Assembly: GCA_963575745.1 (NCBI GenBank)
Contig: CAUYUJ010020582.1
Span: 334,083 to 398,082, forward strand
DNA length: 64,000 bases
Direction of reading: 5' to 3'
From: Prorocentrum cordatum
Lineage: Eukaryota; Sar; Dinophyceae; Prorocentrales; Prorocentraceae
Both the position numbers and the translations under genes were made by a program. Under the pieces are notes generated by a model that was not told the DNA's origin, ran no database searches, and saw only the letters and a program-made list of their open reading frames with translations. The first letter of the stretch is position 1, and each line of letters begins with the position of its first letter. This document shows positions 1-10,232 of the stretch, piece after piece.

Positions 1-1228
1 ACCAATCAATCACGTGAGGTGAGCTTCTCTCGCAAACTTGCAAGATTCAGGACACAGCTGTGGCGGGGCGCACAGACACCTCTCGTGACTCTCGTGGCTT
101 CGAGATGTTAACCCCCAAGTAGTGATAGTATAGTGACTTAGTGAGCCTGTGCCAACGACTATTGTACGTCAAAAATCCCATCCGGGCGCCAGAGACCCCA
201 ATCAGCACATCTAAGTTCAATGCCGATTACTAGATTCACTAGTTACTAGATTGTATTACTGCATTACTGCTCTTATCAGAGTGAGGGGGCGAACGGTCTT
301 ACAGTGTCCCTGAGGACCTGGGTGCGTCCCTGAAGTGGGGACCTGCGGTAAGGATTCGGATTGCGTGTTGTCGTTGGTGGTGGCGTTGTTGTTGCTGTCG
401 TCCCGAGCTGGAGGTTTTCGGCCAAAAATCAGAATGCGGCAGCCCCAGGGTCCAATTCGAATTGTTGATGCGGCCCCGAAAAGCCCTCTCTGGGCCCCCA
501 GTCAGAAAACGGTCTAGACGGGGCCTAGGCCGAGGGCCTGGGAAGGGGTCGGGACCTTTAGTGGCCGACGCTGCGGGGGAAAACGCGCAACGTCGCGGGC
601 AGGGGTCGGCGGCCCTCGTTGGGTGCACTGGACGAGCAGCAGCGGCAGCAGGACGGCGGCAGGAACGGCCTGGGCTGGCCGCGACGGCACGGCTTCCGCC
701 AGCAGCAAGGCGGCATCAAGTAGGGCCTTCTTTCTCGCCGGGTTTCCGCCGAGCTTCCGCGGGCCTCCGCTGGCAAAACAAATCTCCTCGTGTTTCCGCC
801 GGCTTCCGCCAGCCGCCGACCTTCCGCTGGCGTCCGCCGAGGGCGACAAGTCAACGTCTGACTCTTCCTCAAAAAAAACGAGGCCTCGCCCCGGACTCGG
901 GCCCCCCCAGGGCCCCAGGGTTGGATGAGGAATAGGAGAGGGAGAAGGGGGGCGGGGGGGGCGGAGGAGGAGGAGGAGCGGTTGGAGTTGGAGGGGCCAG
1001 GAGAAGGCGAAGGGAGGATGAGGAGGACAAAGAGGAGGAGGAGGAGGAGGAGGAGGAGGAGGAGGAGGAGGAGGAGGAGGAGAAGGAGGAGGAGGAGGAG
1101 AGGAGGATGAGGGCCAAGTACGAATTTGGGACACGCCTGAGAACCAACCGTTCTCCACAGCAGCCTGCGCACGGCGCAAGCCGCAAGTCCTTGCTGCTGC
1201 TAGCGCGCTAGCGTGCTGCCAGGCGGCG
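1..1228. other. Non-coding sequence downstream of the methyltransferase-like gene
   Basis: I see no supportable gene here. Open frames in both directions come from GC-rich and GGA-rich composition and give Pro/Arg/Leu runs. Around 283-420 lies a segment resembling 51834-51960 and 53038-53130 (shared GAACGGTC...CAGTGTCCCT), suggesting a dispersed repeat. A GGA microsatellite occupies about 1019-1112. Confidence 0.5.
1019..1112 (+). repeat. (GGA)n microsatellite
   Basis: A nearly pure GGA trinucleotide run with a few AAG and GAT interruptions. It produces poly-Arg, poly-Glu and poly-Leu reading frames that should not be taken as proteins. Confidence 0.9.
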
Positions 1229-1929
1229 CTACGGCCGCTGGCACAGACGCTTGAGCGGCGGCTGCGCTGCAGCCGCCGCGCCCCACGCCGCTGCCGCAGC
1301 CTCTGTCGAAGCCGCTGCCTGCGCCGAAGGTCTGGCAAAAAGCCCAGGTGCTCGCAACACTGCAAATATGGAATTGATCACGGTGCCCGTGCACTGCGCC
1401 GCTGCCGCCTCGCCGATCATGCTCAACCTCTGGCTCTCTGCAGGTGCGACGTCCAGCGCGAATGCTGGAAAGCCCATCAAAGATGCCAGATCACCAGCGA
1501 CCAAGACCCTGTCGATCTCGAAAGCGCACTTCTTGCTGTTCGTCAGTGGGGTGCCGGGGCGGCCTGGTTTCGAGCTGCATCGAAACACTGATTGGGAGAC
1601 GTCTGCGAAGAGACCGTTGGCGATCGTGATATCAGCAGGGTCCTTGCCGAGCTTCTGCGCCCTCTTGAGCCACGCGAGGTCAAGAACCGAACGTTCGCGT
1701 GCTGTTCCTGCCATCCCGATGAGCATCACGCCGGGACGACCAGTCCATGGCGGGGGGCTCGGCATTGAGCTCAATCCGAGGGACGCCAAGACCTTCTCCT
1801 CGTGCTGCCCCCACTGGGCCTTGGCATTGGCCTTGGCGCTGGCGGCGGCAGGCCTCTTCAACGTCCGCCCACGAGCCGGTGCCTGCGAGACTCTCGAGGC
1901 GCCGCCCACAGTCTCTGCTGCTGCTGCAG
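1229..1929 (-). CDS. C5 DNA methyltransferase-like gene, 3' (C-terminal) exon
   Basis: This block ends at a TAG at 1229-1231 and encodes about 233 residues. A segment of the form LVAGDLASLMGFP followed some 20 residues later by LSMIGEAAAAQ resembles C5-methyltransferase motifs IX and X (GFP and the IGNAV box). The usual Asn of motif X reads Glu here. The middle (ADVSQSVFRC) resembles the post-catalytic part of dinoflagellate methyltransferase-like proteins; the last 40 residues are Ala-rich. It lies on the same strand and in the right order after the motif I-VI block at 6271-5392 and the motif VIII block at 5194-5033. A GCAG acceptor at 1930 leaves two bases that complete the phase-1 end of the middle block, giving about 580 residues in total. 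The exact acceptor is uncertain because the site lies in a CAG-rich run. The alternative is a separate gene fragment. Confidence 0.5.
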
Positions 1930-1979
1930 CTGCGCCGCCCGTGAGCTGTAGATGGCACGATTTCTGGGTGCTGGAGAGG

Positions 1980-2165
1980 GGGGCCGAGGGGCAGGCGGGG
2001 CCTCTAGACTCTAGACTCTTGACTCTAGACTCCTAAACTTCTAGACTGTCTCTAGGGTGACACTTGACTCTCGAACTCCAGAGTCTAGTAAAGATTAGAG
2101 CAGAGGGTATAGATAGAGTATAGAGGGTCATTCGAGCACTAGGTCCTAGGTCCTAGGTCACTAGA
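1980..2165. repeat. CTAG-rich short repeat tract
   Basis: Irregular reiterations of CTAGACT and TAGGTCC. The same style of CTAG-centred tract recurs close to many of the coding-block boundaries in the first 16 kb. It sits just upstream (minus-strand sense) of the 1929-1229 block. Confidence 0.7.
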
Positions 2166-2589
2166 GGGCCCTTTCGGATCTCTCGGGGCTCTCCTCGAAC
2201 CTTTTGGGACTCTTCCGGCCCGATGTGGAAGTGTTCGTTTTGAGGGGCGCTCAAAACGAACAGTCCCTGGCTAATTCTGGGGCCCTCTTGGGCTCTCCCA
2301 GGTTCCTCTCGGAGCTCCCTGGGGGCCACTCTGGAGCCCCAGGAGGCCCTTTCGCCTTTCGGATCTCTCGGGCCCGCCTCCATCTCTCTCCTCGCCGTCC
2401 TCTCTCTTGTAGCCAAATGGCCCCACGATGGCCCCAATATAGTTCAAGCTGGCCTGAGATGGCCCCGATATGGCTCCTCGGGGGAAGATGGGCCCTCTTG
2501 GACCATCCCCAGTGCTCTCGGAGGGCCCCAAGACGGCCCCAAGACGGCTCCAAGCGGCCACCTAGAGAGTCCGAAGAGGCTCTGAGAGT

Positions 2590-3075
2590 CCCCCCGTGGC
2601 GTATATAACTCGAGGCTCTTGTTATGCACCCCTTGGAGCCGTCTTGGGGCTCTCTTGAGACCCTTGCGGGCCCTCTCCAGCGCCCTTGGAGGGCCCCATG
2701 AGGGCCCCAAGACGGCTCCAGGCGGACCCGAAGAGTGTCCCAAGATGCCCCCCAGAAGCCCCGCGTGGCGTATATAACTTGAGGCTCTTGTTATGCACCC
2801 ACCGGGGTGGCCTCTTGGAGCCCTCTCGGTGCTTTCCTGGACCCTCCCCAGGGCCCTCGGAGGGCCCCAAGAGGGCCCCAAGACGGCACCAGGCGGACCC
2901 AAAGAGTCCAAAGAGGGTCCCAAGATGCCCCCAAGAAGCCCCCCGTGGCGTATATAACTCGAGGTTCTTGTTATGCACCCACTGGGGTGGCCTCTTGGAG
3001 CCCTCTCGGTGCTTTCCTGGACCCTCCCCAGGGCCCTCGGAGGGCCCCAAGAGGGCCCCAAGACGGCTCCAGGTG
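2590..3075. repeat. Three direct repeats of about 167-180 bp
   Basis: Three units each contain GTGGCGTATATAACT followed by a GAGG(C/T)TCTTGTTATGCACCC stretch, near 2598, 2766 and 2946. The second and third units are nearly identical, including the following segment rich in GGGCCCCAAGA. Each unit carries a TATATAA core. Whether that matters for transcription is unknown. Confidence 0.8.
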
Positions 3076-3365
3076 CGAAATCAAAGATCAGAGATGGGGC
3101 CGGGGGCCCCCAGGGACCTCCAGGAGCAGAGGCCGTTCAAGGCCGACGTGTCCACGAAATCTGTCTCCAGCTTCTTGGTATAGAGGGCGCCTTTGTTTCG
3201 AACGATTTGCTCCACCTCGGGCCTTGCTCGCCTCTTGCGCAGTGGCGACCCACCCCGCGGGCCATCTCGGGCCCCGAGGCCCTCGGAAACGAGACCGCGG
3301 CGCGAAATCAAGATCCTCTGCAACGCCTGCTTGGAGCCTTTGGGGGGGCACTAAGTGGGCCCTGG

Positions 3366-3560
3366 GAGGTGTCACTTTCACGGGCGTTGAAAGTGACGCC
3401 TCGCAGGGCCCGTTGGCCCTCTTGTAGCCCTCCTGGGCCACTCTTGGAGCCCTCTTGGCGCCACCTGGCCCTCTTGGGGCCTGCTTGGGGCCTTCCTTGG
3501 GCCCTGGGGTGAGCCCTGGGAAATGTCGTTTTCACGGGCGTTGAAAGTGACACCTCGAAA
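3366..3560. repeat. Hairpin-forming direct repeat, two copies
   Basis: GGTGTCACTTTCA at 3368-3380 pairs with TGAAAGTGACGCC at 3388-3400 (12 of 13). A degraded second copy lies at about 3521-3556 with the same CGGGCG loop. The two copies are about 155 bp apart. Confidence 0.7.
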
Positions 3561-3839
3561 GGCCCTCCAGGGCCCCTCTTGGCGCCCCCTTGCGGCTGTC
3601 TCGGGGCCTTTTGGGAGCTTTTCTGGGGCACGCCAATCGCAAACATTGTTTTGCTGCATGTGGGCCCCAGGAGCACCCTGTGGCGGTATTGGCCTTTCCT
3701 GGGGTCCTGCTGGAATCTTTTCTCGGCTCTCAAGCGGCTCCGAAGAGCTCCACAAAGGGCATTCAAAGCTACCGGGGGGGCTCTGACAGACAGCCGCGCA
3801 CACCTATCGTAAACGCTGCTTTGCGATTGGCGTGCGCGG

Positions 3840-4145
3840 CGGGCATCCCGCGACCGTCGCGGGGCCGTCTTGGGCCGTTCTGAGGTCCCCTTATTAAGCC
3901 CTCTTGGATCCCTCCGGAGGCCTTTCAGGGCCAGCTTGCGGCAATCTCCAGGGGCTGTATTGGGCCCCAGAAGCGCATTTAAAAACCCGCTGGGGGGGGG
4001 GCTTGACGGGCCCCCGCGCGGTGTGCCCAGAGGGCCGAGGGCATCCCGTGACCGTCGTGGAGCCGTCTTGGGCCGTTATGAGGTCCCTTTATTAGGCCCT
4101 CTTGGATCCCTCCGGAGGCCCTCTAGAGCCAGCTCGCGGCAATAT
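3840..4145. repeat. Direct repeat of about 199-bp period, two copies
   Basis: The segment starting CATCCCGCGACCGTCG near 3844 recurs near 4043. It includes GCCGTCTTGGGCCGTT and CTCTTGGATCCCTCCGGAGG with a few substitutions. Confidence 0.75.
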
Positions 4146-4204
4146 TTTATTCGCCCTGGGCTCTTCAGGGGCCCCCTTGGGCTCTACAGGGGCCCTTATT
4201 GGGC

Positions 4205-4410
4205 CCTCTTGTCGCGAGGGGGGGGAGGGTGGAGGGGTGTGCTCAGGGCGCGCGGGGAGGGGGGGGCCGGGGGAGAGGGGGTAATTCGGGCGCGCGGCGA
4301 GGGGGGGGGGGGGGTACTTAGGGCGCGCGGGGGAGGGAGGGGGGGGGGGGGGTACGGGGCGCGCGGCGAGGGGGGGGGGGGTATTTAGGGCGCGTGGGGA
4401 GGGCAACTAT
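4205..4410. repeat. G-rich ~30-45 bp repeats with poly-G runs
   Basis: Five units of the form (T)AGGGCGCGCGGnGAGGG separated by runs of 8-12 G. Several runs could form quadruplexes. Confidence 0.75.
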
Positions 4411-4469
4411 TGTGTCAATGCCATATGAAGTGCGTCAACAGGTGTCAGACGTGTTGATAAAAAACTCCG

Positions 4470-4575
4470 GGGGGCTGAAATTGAGTCAACTTTGTGTCAA
4501 CTTTGTGTCAATGTGTCAACTTTGCATCAACTTTGTGTCAACTTTGTGTCAACTTTTTGTAAAACAACTCCGGGC
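4470..4575. repeat. 11-bp tandem repeat (GTCAACTTTGT) flanked by a direct repeat
   Basis: About seven head-to-tail copies of GTCAACTTTGT lie between AAAACTCCGGGG on the left and AACAACTCCGGGC on the right. Confidence 0.8.
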
Positions 4576-5032
4576 AGTCTTTGAACATCCAGAGTGCGCG
4601 TCGGAAAACCCCGGCTAGAGATGTCAAGCCGCCTCTGGGCTCTGGACTGCGACCAGAGCGGCGTTGGACTGACGACCTACTTGCTTGTCTTCGCAGACTA
4701 CAGTTACAAGTGCAAGGCCCTTTGGTGCCCACTCAGATTCAATGGATCGGGGGCCTCGTTGGGTTCTCTGGAATCTGGAAGTACGGATTGGGCTTCACGA
4801 AGAATTCAGGGATGAAGGTCAGAGCGGTCGATAGAAAACCTTGGCGTGAAGCATAAAACACAATTGAGTACGTGCCGAGAGCTTAGGCTTAAGGCATTAA
4901 TTTGGATCGGGGCTCAATCTAGGACCTCTAGGGACTCTAGGCTCTAGGACCTACAAGACTCTAGGACATTTGGACTCCCGTAAACAAGGAAAACAATCGG
5001 ATCCTGCAACAATGAGGCTGTCAAAGATGTAC

Positions 5033-5194
5033 CATGTGGAAGCATGGCATCTTGCCATTTCAAAGGCGGCTGCCTCGCCCCCATGAGCTGGGCACCTCGA
5101 ACGAACCCCATCGCCTGCTTGAGGTCCTGCTTGGAATGGTACTGCTTGTTCAAACCGACGATGAAGAGCCTGGGCTGCCGGGCAATGCATGACG
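5033..5194 (-). CDS. C5 DNA methyltransferase-like gene, middle exon (motif VIII)
   Basis: Read on the minus strand this block contains ARQPRLFIVGLNKQY, which matches motif VIII of C5 methyltransferases (the R-x-R-L-F-I-V-G-L strand). It follows the motif I-VI block and precedes the IX/X-like block. A splice model with GT at 5391-5390 and AG at 5196-5195 (197-nt intron) joins in frame with the upstream block. A GT at 5032 gives phase 1, which fits the downstream block. The acceptor GTAAAG is not strongly pyrimidine-rich, so other joins remain possible. Confidence 0.5.
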
Positions 5195-5391
5195 CTTTAC
5201 GGGTTATGGATTATGGTTATGGGCCCATTGGCAATGGTTGCCATTGCCGAGCCAATCATAACCCAGAAAGCACCGGCATCCCCCCTCGCCATTGGAGCTC
5301 CCAATCAGGCCCTAATTGGAAGCTCCAATGGCGAGGGGGACGCCCGTCGGAGGTTGGAAGAGCTTCATTTCAGAAGTGGGCCTGTTGCGAC
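5195..5391 (-). other. Putative 197-nt intron made largely of two palindromes
   Basis: GT-AG on the minus strand. It contains a 59-bp near-perfect palindrome (5281-5339: 27-bp arms with two mismatches around a GGCCC loop) and a second nested stem (5201-5264: GGGTTATG...CATAACCC enclosing GGCAATGG-TTG-CCATTGCC). Most of the intron could fold into two hairpins. Confidence 0.5.
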
Positions 5392-6271
5392 TGCACTCTG
5401 ACCAGCAGTCGAGGGACATCTTGAACGCCTTGCCCCAGTAATCCTGAAAGCAATCGGCGCTAAGTAGGTCTTCCAAAGGGGTCGTGCCTCTGCCGGCAAC
5501 CTTCCTGCCGAATCCATCCACGTTTTCGAAAATGAAGGCAATCGGCGAAAATATCTTAATGGCTCTAGTCATCTCCTCGGGCATCCCATACTTCTCATGA
5601 GATTCCACGCCTCCCTCGACATACCGCCACTCTCGAACTTGCGAAAATGGCTGGCATGGAAAGCCAGCGATAAGAAAGTCGGGGGGGCCCTTCTGCTGCA
5701 CGATCTGCTTGGCCCCGCACACGTCGGCGTACTGCTTGTGATAATGACACGCGGGTCCTGGGTGCACAGCGTCGTTGCCCATGTAGTCCAAGAGCTCGCT
5801 CACGTCCCTGAAGAAGTGGGTGTCCTCCCTGGGGGTGGGCCCTGCCACCTGCCGCTTGTGGAAGAGCAACGAACTCTCCTTCGTGTCGCAGCTCATGAGG
5901 CAATGGTGCGAGATGCCCAATTTATGGCAGCAGTAATTCTCTGTCCCCATCCCGGAGCACAACGAAACAATTGTCACATCACGTTGTTGGGGCCCTCTCT
6001 TGGCAATCTGCTCCCGGGTGGACAGCTTCGCGAATTTCCACCACTCCACTTGCCGAGGGCCCTCTGGAATGTCCTCAGGGTTCCATGCAATGCTAAGGTC
6101 TACGTCGTATACCACTGACGACGCGCTCTCGGGGGTAGCAGCTGATTCATTTCCAGAATCTGGGAACTCTTCATCACTGACTACGTCCTGCACCTCTTTC
6201 CAAGCGTTCCAAGCTGAGGGGCTGCCCTTGCTCGCCGGCGACTCGGCTCCAGCTGCGGCCCCAGCTGACAT
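5392..6271 (-). CDS. C5 cytosine DNA methyltransferase-like protein, 5' exon (motifs I, IV, VI)
   Basis: From an ATG at 6271 in a GCCGCC-ATG context, this block encodes about 293 residues. Residues 101-113 hold motif I (VSLCSGMGTENYC). Residues 203-212 hold motif IV (GFPCQPFSQV, with the catalytic Cys at about 206). Residues 249-251 hold motif VI (ENV). This is the AdoMet-binding and catalytic half of a DNA (cytosine-5) methyltransferase, which would act on DNA in the nucleus. The first 95 residues are acidic, with no recognised domain. The open frame extends upstream of the ATG through a pyrimidine-rich TTTCCAG, so an upstream exon is possible. DNMT-type genes have been carried by retrotransposons in dinoflagellates, but I see no RT beside this copy. 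Confidence 0.75.
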
Positions 6272-7127
6272 GGCGGCCCAGTAAGTCTGGAAAGCGAGAA
6301 GAAATATGGAAATGACTGGAATGATTACTAACTGATTCATCGTTTGGAGGACAGCGCTGCGCTGTCATCTGAGAATGGAAATTCCAATGGCACGCGTACT
6401 CCTTTATCAACGTCACCGCATTGTTTGCATTTAGTGATTTGTACTGCACTTTGATATGTTGCCTGGGGCCTGGGTATTCTGGACCTGGCGAGGCGCCCTT
6501 TAGAACATTAGAAAATACAGGGGCCCCTGTAGACAAGCTGCGTTTTTTTTGGGGGGGGGATAACCTTGATCCTAAATCGACCCACGAGAAATACATCCAA
6601 GAAAATTCTAGATTCTAGGCCGTGCGCCCAACAGTGCTAACAAGTGGCAATATCTTCCTGCTCACGGGGGTGTACGAGAGTGGCTGCGCACTGCTTCTCC
6701 TCTGCATTACTGGTTCGGTCTTGAACCCAGAGTCTAAAATTCTAAATACGTTGGCCTTGATGTTGTTTGTCTGTTTTCTGCTTACGCAGGGGCACAAGCT
6801 CGTTTACTTGATTCAACGCTTCTGCGCATGAGACCTACCTACCTAATACGCAGATCTAGAAATTATCAGCCTATAGGGCCTAGCTGCTAGGCCCTAGCAG
6901 CACATGGGACATAGGACCTAGCACCTCTCCGGCTCCACGTGTCAACGCGATTCGAGAACCCCAATGATTTGCCTCAATGGACTCAATGGTCGCAGACCAA
7001 GTGTTGCCATGAGTCAACGAGGCAAGGGCTGGGGCATCAAACTGCACGAATCTATGTGTATGTTGCGAGTAATGCCCGTGGCCGACTCATGATATCAAAA
7101 TCACAAGGGGGGGTGCTTTTCCAAGCC
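6272..7127. other. Intergenic stretch between two minus-strand genes
   Basis: No gene is supported. It holds a T8G9 tract (about 6544-6561) and CTAG-rich motifs at 6610-6620 and 6835-6930. Confidence 0.5.
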
Positions 7128-7752
7128 TTACATCCTGATCACGTCGGGCTCTGGCCAACCTGGGTCAGGCCGAGGAACTGCGGGATCCCCTTCCTCGCGG
7201 CTGAGAAGGACTCGAATTGCAGGGTCAGTAGGCGCTTGAACGAATAACTGCTGGCGGGCAGCCTGTCTGTCTGCAAAGGCAGCAATGGGAAGATACCTGT
7301 GCAGCTCAGCCGTCGTCGTGGTTCCCTCTCGCAACCACACGATCAGCTGGCCCACTGGGCGGCCAGATCCTGCGCGAAGCGCGTTGAAATTACACGTCCT
7401 CGTGCGCCTGCACCGGGCGTGGTGCCCTGGTGTCGTGCACCTAGCATACAAGGAGTTGCTCGCAGGATCGTAAGCGACCCACCCGCCTTCAAAAAGAAAA
7501 TGCTGCTGGGCAACCCCGGCACCACCGTGGCCGCCCCCGCCCCCGCCCCCGCCGGCGGCCCCCTCGGCGAGGGGAGGTGGAGGCGGCGGTGGAATTGGCG
7601 GCGGAGGCGGCGGTGGAACTGGCGGCGGCGGAGGCGGCGGTGGAACAGCATCGCTGCCCTCGTCGCCGCCCACGCCGCTCTCGCCGCCCGACAGGGGGTC
7701 GTCGCCAGATCCGAAGATACTGTCAAGATCAAAATCAAGGTCCACCGCTCCC
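7128..7752 (-). CDS. Candidate C-terminal exon: acidic/poly-Pro segment plus Cys-His-Arg motif
   Basis: After a CTCACAG acceptor at 7753 the frame reads an acidic start (VDLDFDLDSIF), then poly-Pro and poly-Gly tracts. A conserved-looking domain follows with CTTPGHHARCRRTRTC and GRPVGQLIVWL, ending at a stop at 7128. The spacing Cys-x5-His-x2-Cys-Arg followed by GRPxGxLxxWL resembles a C-terminal module I associate with multicopy dinoflagellate proteins; its function is unknown. It is on the same strand as, and downstream of, the 16800-11959 gene, so I read it as that gene's last exon. It could instead be a separate small gene. Confidence 0.5.
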
Positions 7753-7844
7753 CTGTGAGAGCCTTCGGCCAGCGCGTCGGCTCTGTTGGGCTTGCGGCTT
7801 GCGGCTCACACCGTAGTAGGATATAGGAGTGAAAGCGCCAGGGC

Positions 7845-8095
7845 TAGGCCCGGCTCGGCACGGGGCTCTAAGCTTTAGAATTTAGAATAGAAGCCTAAGT
7901 GGTAAACTTGCGTTAGCGGCTAAGCAGGCAATCAGGCAATACTGCGGTAGCCTAGGGCCCAGGGCCTAAGCTTCGGGCCTCGACCCCGCCCTCTGCCCTC
8001 ACTTAACAGCCTGACAGACCTACACGCACTACAACCCTACTGGCCATACTAGGCCCTAGGTCCTAGGCCCTAGGCCCTAGGCCGGACCTGGGCCC
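7845..8095. repeat. CTAG-rich tract
   Basis: Reiterated CTAGGCCC and GGCCTAGG motifs with intervening AT-richer sequence, between two candidate exons. Confidence 0.6.
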
Positions 8096-8371
8096 CATGG
8101 ATGTTTTCTCAAACTGTCTGCATCGGGCATTGTCTTATGATTCGCCCTTTCTATCGGATGTTATATTTTGCAGCCGAACTTTGCAATTCGGGACTTATGC
8201 TTTGTGGTGCGAAGGCTGCGCCAGCCCCTCCGCGCTGGCCGCGACGTCGGGGGCATGGCGCGCCCGCCTGGGCGCGTCGGCGCAACTGCGGCCCCAGTTC
8301 AAGAAGCTGTCGACATCGCGTCAGCTGCTACGCTGCTGCGCCACAATCCGAACAGGCCTCAATCAAACAAT

Positions 8372-8760
8372 TTAGCGACCCCACTCCGATTGCAAGCCTT
8401 GGCGGGCGAAGGAAACCCCTGGCGACGCGAGAAGCCTTGCCAGATTCAAGATAGTACCAATGACTAAATTACAGACCCTTCCCGGGAACCCTTGCCCTCC
8501 TGAGCTCTGACTCTGACGGAGGGGCGAGCAGCCGGTGGATCCGAAAAAGAGAGAATCCATGTCCTCATCACCTGAATTGCGTTGCTCTTCGTTATCATGT
8601 CCAAAAGCACCTTCTGATGAACCTGCCCCGGCCTCCCCACCTGGACCTGGAAGCACCTCATCTCCGTCCAGGAAGGCGGACAGGAGATCATCGCAATGCA
8701 ACTGATCATCGTCTCCCAGCAGAGGGTCGCCATCGGCCTCGTCTCGCCGCCGCGGGCGCC
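8372..8760 (-). CDS. Candidate acidic exon
   Basis: The frame reads RRRDEADGDPLLGDDDQL, then DDLLSAFLDGDEVLPG and further acidic Ser/Gly-rich sequence, up to a stop at 8372. The 3' splice point probably lies before that stop, near 8530. Composition matches the acidic start of the 7752-7128 block, and strand and order fit one gene. No domain is recognised. The boundaries are approximate. Confidence 0.4.
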
Positions 8761-9216
8761 GCCCGCCCCGTCGCCGCCGTCGCCGCCACCTGTGCGTCGC
8801 GCGGTCTTGGGCTCACAAGTGCCCCTGTAGGGCCAGGGTGGCCCAAGAAGAATCCAAAGGGTTGCGGGGTTCCCGCAGGCCTCCGAGAGGGACCCGCGAT
8901 GGCCCAGGACTGCCCCTGGACGGAGGTGACTGGTGCGGGGGCGGCCAGGGCAACCAAGGACTGCCCGAACACGCTTTTTCAGGCGACCCCAAAATTGCCC
9001 AGAAGGGCACCGATAGTGGCCAAGATGGCCCCGCAACCCTTGGAGAGCCCAGGGGCGCCAGAAAATATCAAACGTTGCCCCATGAGGCCTCTGCAGAGCC
9101 CATGGGGGATCTCAACTTAGCCCCATGACGCCCAAGGCTAGGGCTAGCGGCTAGGGCTAAGGAGTGCTCCAAGAGTGCTGAGTATAGCCTAGGGCCCAGG
9201 GCCTAGGCTATAGTTT
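8761..9216. other. Putative intron with CTAG-rich tract at its 5' side
   Basis: No coding support. CTAG-centred repeats lie at 9130-9215, directly against the preceding candidate exon. The rest is GGCCC-rich sequence typical of the window's non-coding parts. Confidence 0.4.
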
Positions 9217-10175
9217 CTAACGCAGTGCAACGCAGCATGGAAAATGCATCTCTATCGTAATTTCTGGAGCACCCCGCGCAACCTGCGCCATCATCCACGA
9301 CGTCGGGTACTCCGGCCCAACCTCGAGGAGGTCGACGGCCGCGCCCGCGGCCTGCTCCACCGCGTCCAGGGCGCATGTCTGTGTCGGGGTTCCAGAAGGG
9401 GACGACGTCGAAGCCCTCCGCCTCCACTTCCAGCTCGCGTGGAGTAATGTCATCCAGCTCCAATTCTGTTGGGGCCAGTCTGAAGAATTCGGCGCTCCAG
9501 GGCTGGGTCAAGTCCATGCGACGACCAGCGGCGCCGCCAAGACTTCGGAGGCCAAGATTGAAACTGTTCCGGACAAGAGGCCCTGATACGTCAATGATTG
9601 GTTGCAAGGTGAACCTGGGCGGGGGAATCTCATCGTCCTCACGCCCTCCCATGACCCAAAATGTGGGGATACTCTTGTGGTGCACGTGGGCCGTGTGTAA
9701 CCACACTCGTTGAAGATTGCCGGTAGAATCTCTCGCGCGCAGACAGATCACTTGGAAGCCCATGCCGACGACCTCCGCAACGTCCTTGGCACAGCACGGG
9801 CTCCCCGAGAATAAACAAGCGCATAACCTCTCAGAAAACTTCAGGACCCTGAACCCGGGCGACGCGGGCTGGTCTCTGCCTGGTGCGCAGACGCAATTCC
9901 CTAACAAGGCGCACTTTGACAAGTTGGCTGATGCTGGAACTTTACCTATGGGGTCGACTTTGTCGTGCTCGATCAGATCGTGCAGCTTCTCCCAGAAACT
10001 AGATATCTCTTGGCGATCGTGCCCCGTGGTGCCCCACTTCTGGTCTTTCCGACCGTCGAGAGCAGCCGCGCACATGGCAGCCTTGATGGCAGTTTGACAG
10101 CTACTCTCCTGTTCCTGCAACTTGATGCCACGAACCACGCCGCCTGGTCCTGGCAAGTCCAACCAGCCCTCTGGG
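9217..10175 (-). CDS. Candidate internal exon, ~300 aa, unknown domain
   Basis: A CCTCAGCCTCAG acceptor ends at 10176. The frame then reads PEGWLDLPGPGG and continues without stop for about 260 residues, with Cys-containing stretches (CALLGNCVCAPG and CACLFSGSPCC), HTAHVHH, and a C-terminal acidic part. Near 9395 the plausible coding frame seems to shift: the frame after the shift reads LDAVEQAAGAAVDLLEVGPE and is more protein-like than the Gly/Arg-rich original. This suggests a one-base indel or a missed intron. No known family was assigned. Confidence 0.45.
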
Positions 10176-10191
10176 CTGAGGCTGAGGTGGT

Positions 10192-10232
10192 CTACTAGCG
10201 TCTAGCGGCTAGCGTCTAGCGGCTAGCGCGCT
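10192..10232. repeat. CTAGCGGCTAGCG tract
   Basis: Five reiterations of (T)CTAGCGG/GCTAGCGT, directly 5' (minus-strand sense) of the acceptor at 10176. A related tag is at 10690-10715. Confidence 0.7.

Larger units (their letters stand above)
2166..4943. other. Repeat mosaic between methyltransferase blocks (putative ~3.1-kb intron)
   Basis: No coding evidence. The sequence is a patchwork of GGGCCCC/AAGACGG-rich direct repeats, G-runs and short tandem arrays, listed separately where clear. If the methyltransferase blocks form one gene, this is most of its second intron (about 5032-1930). Otherwise it is intergenic. Confidence 0.5.
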
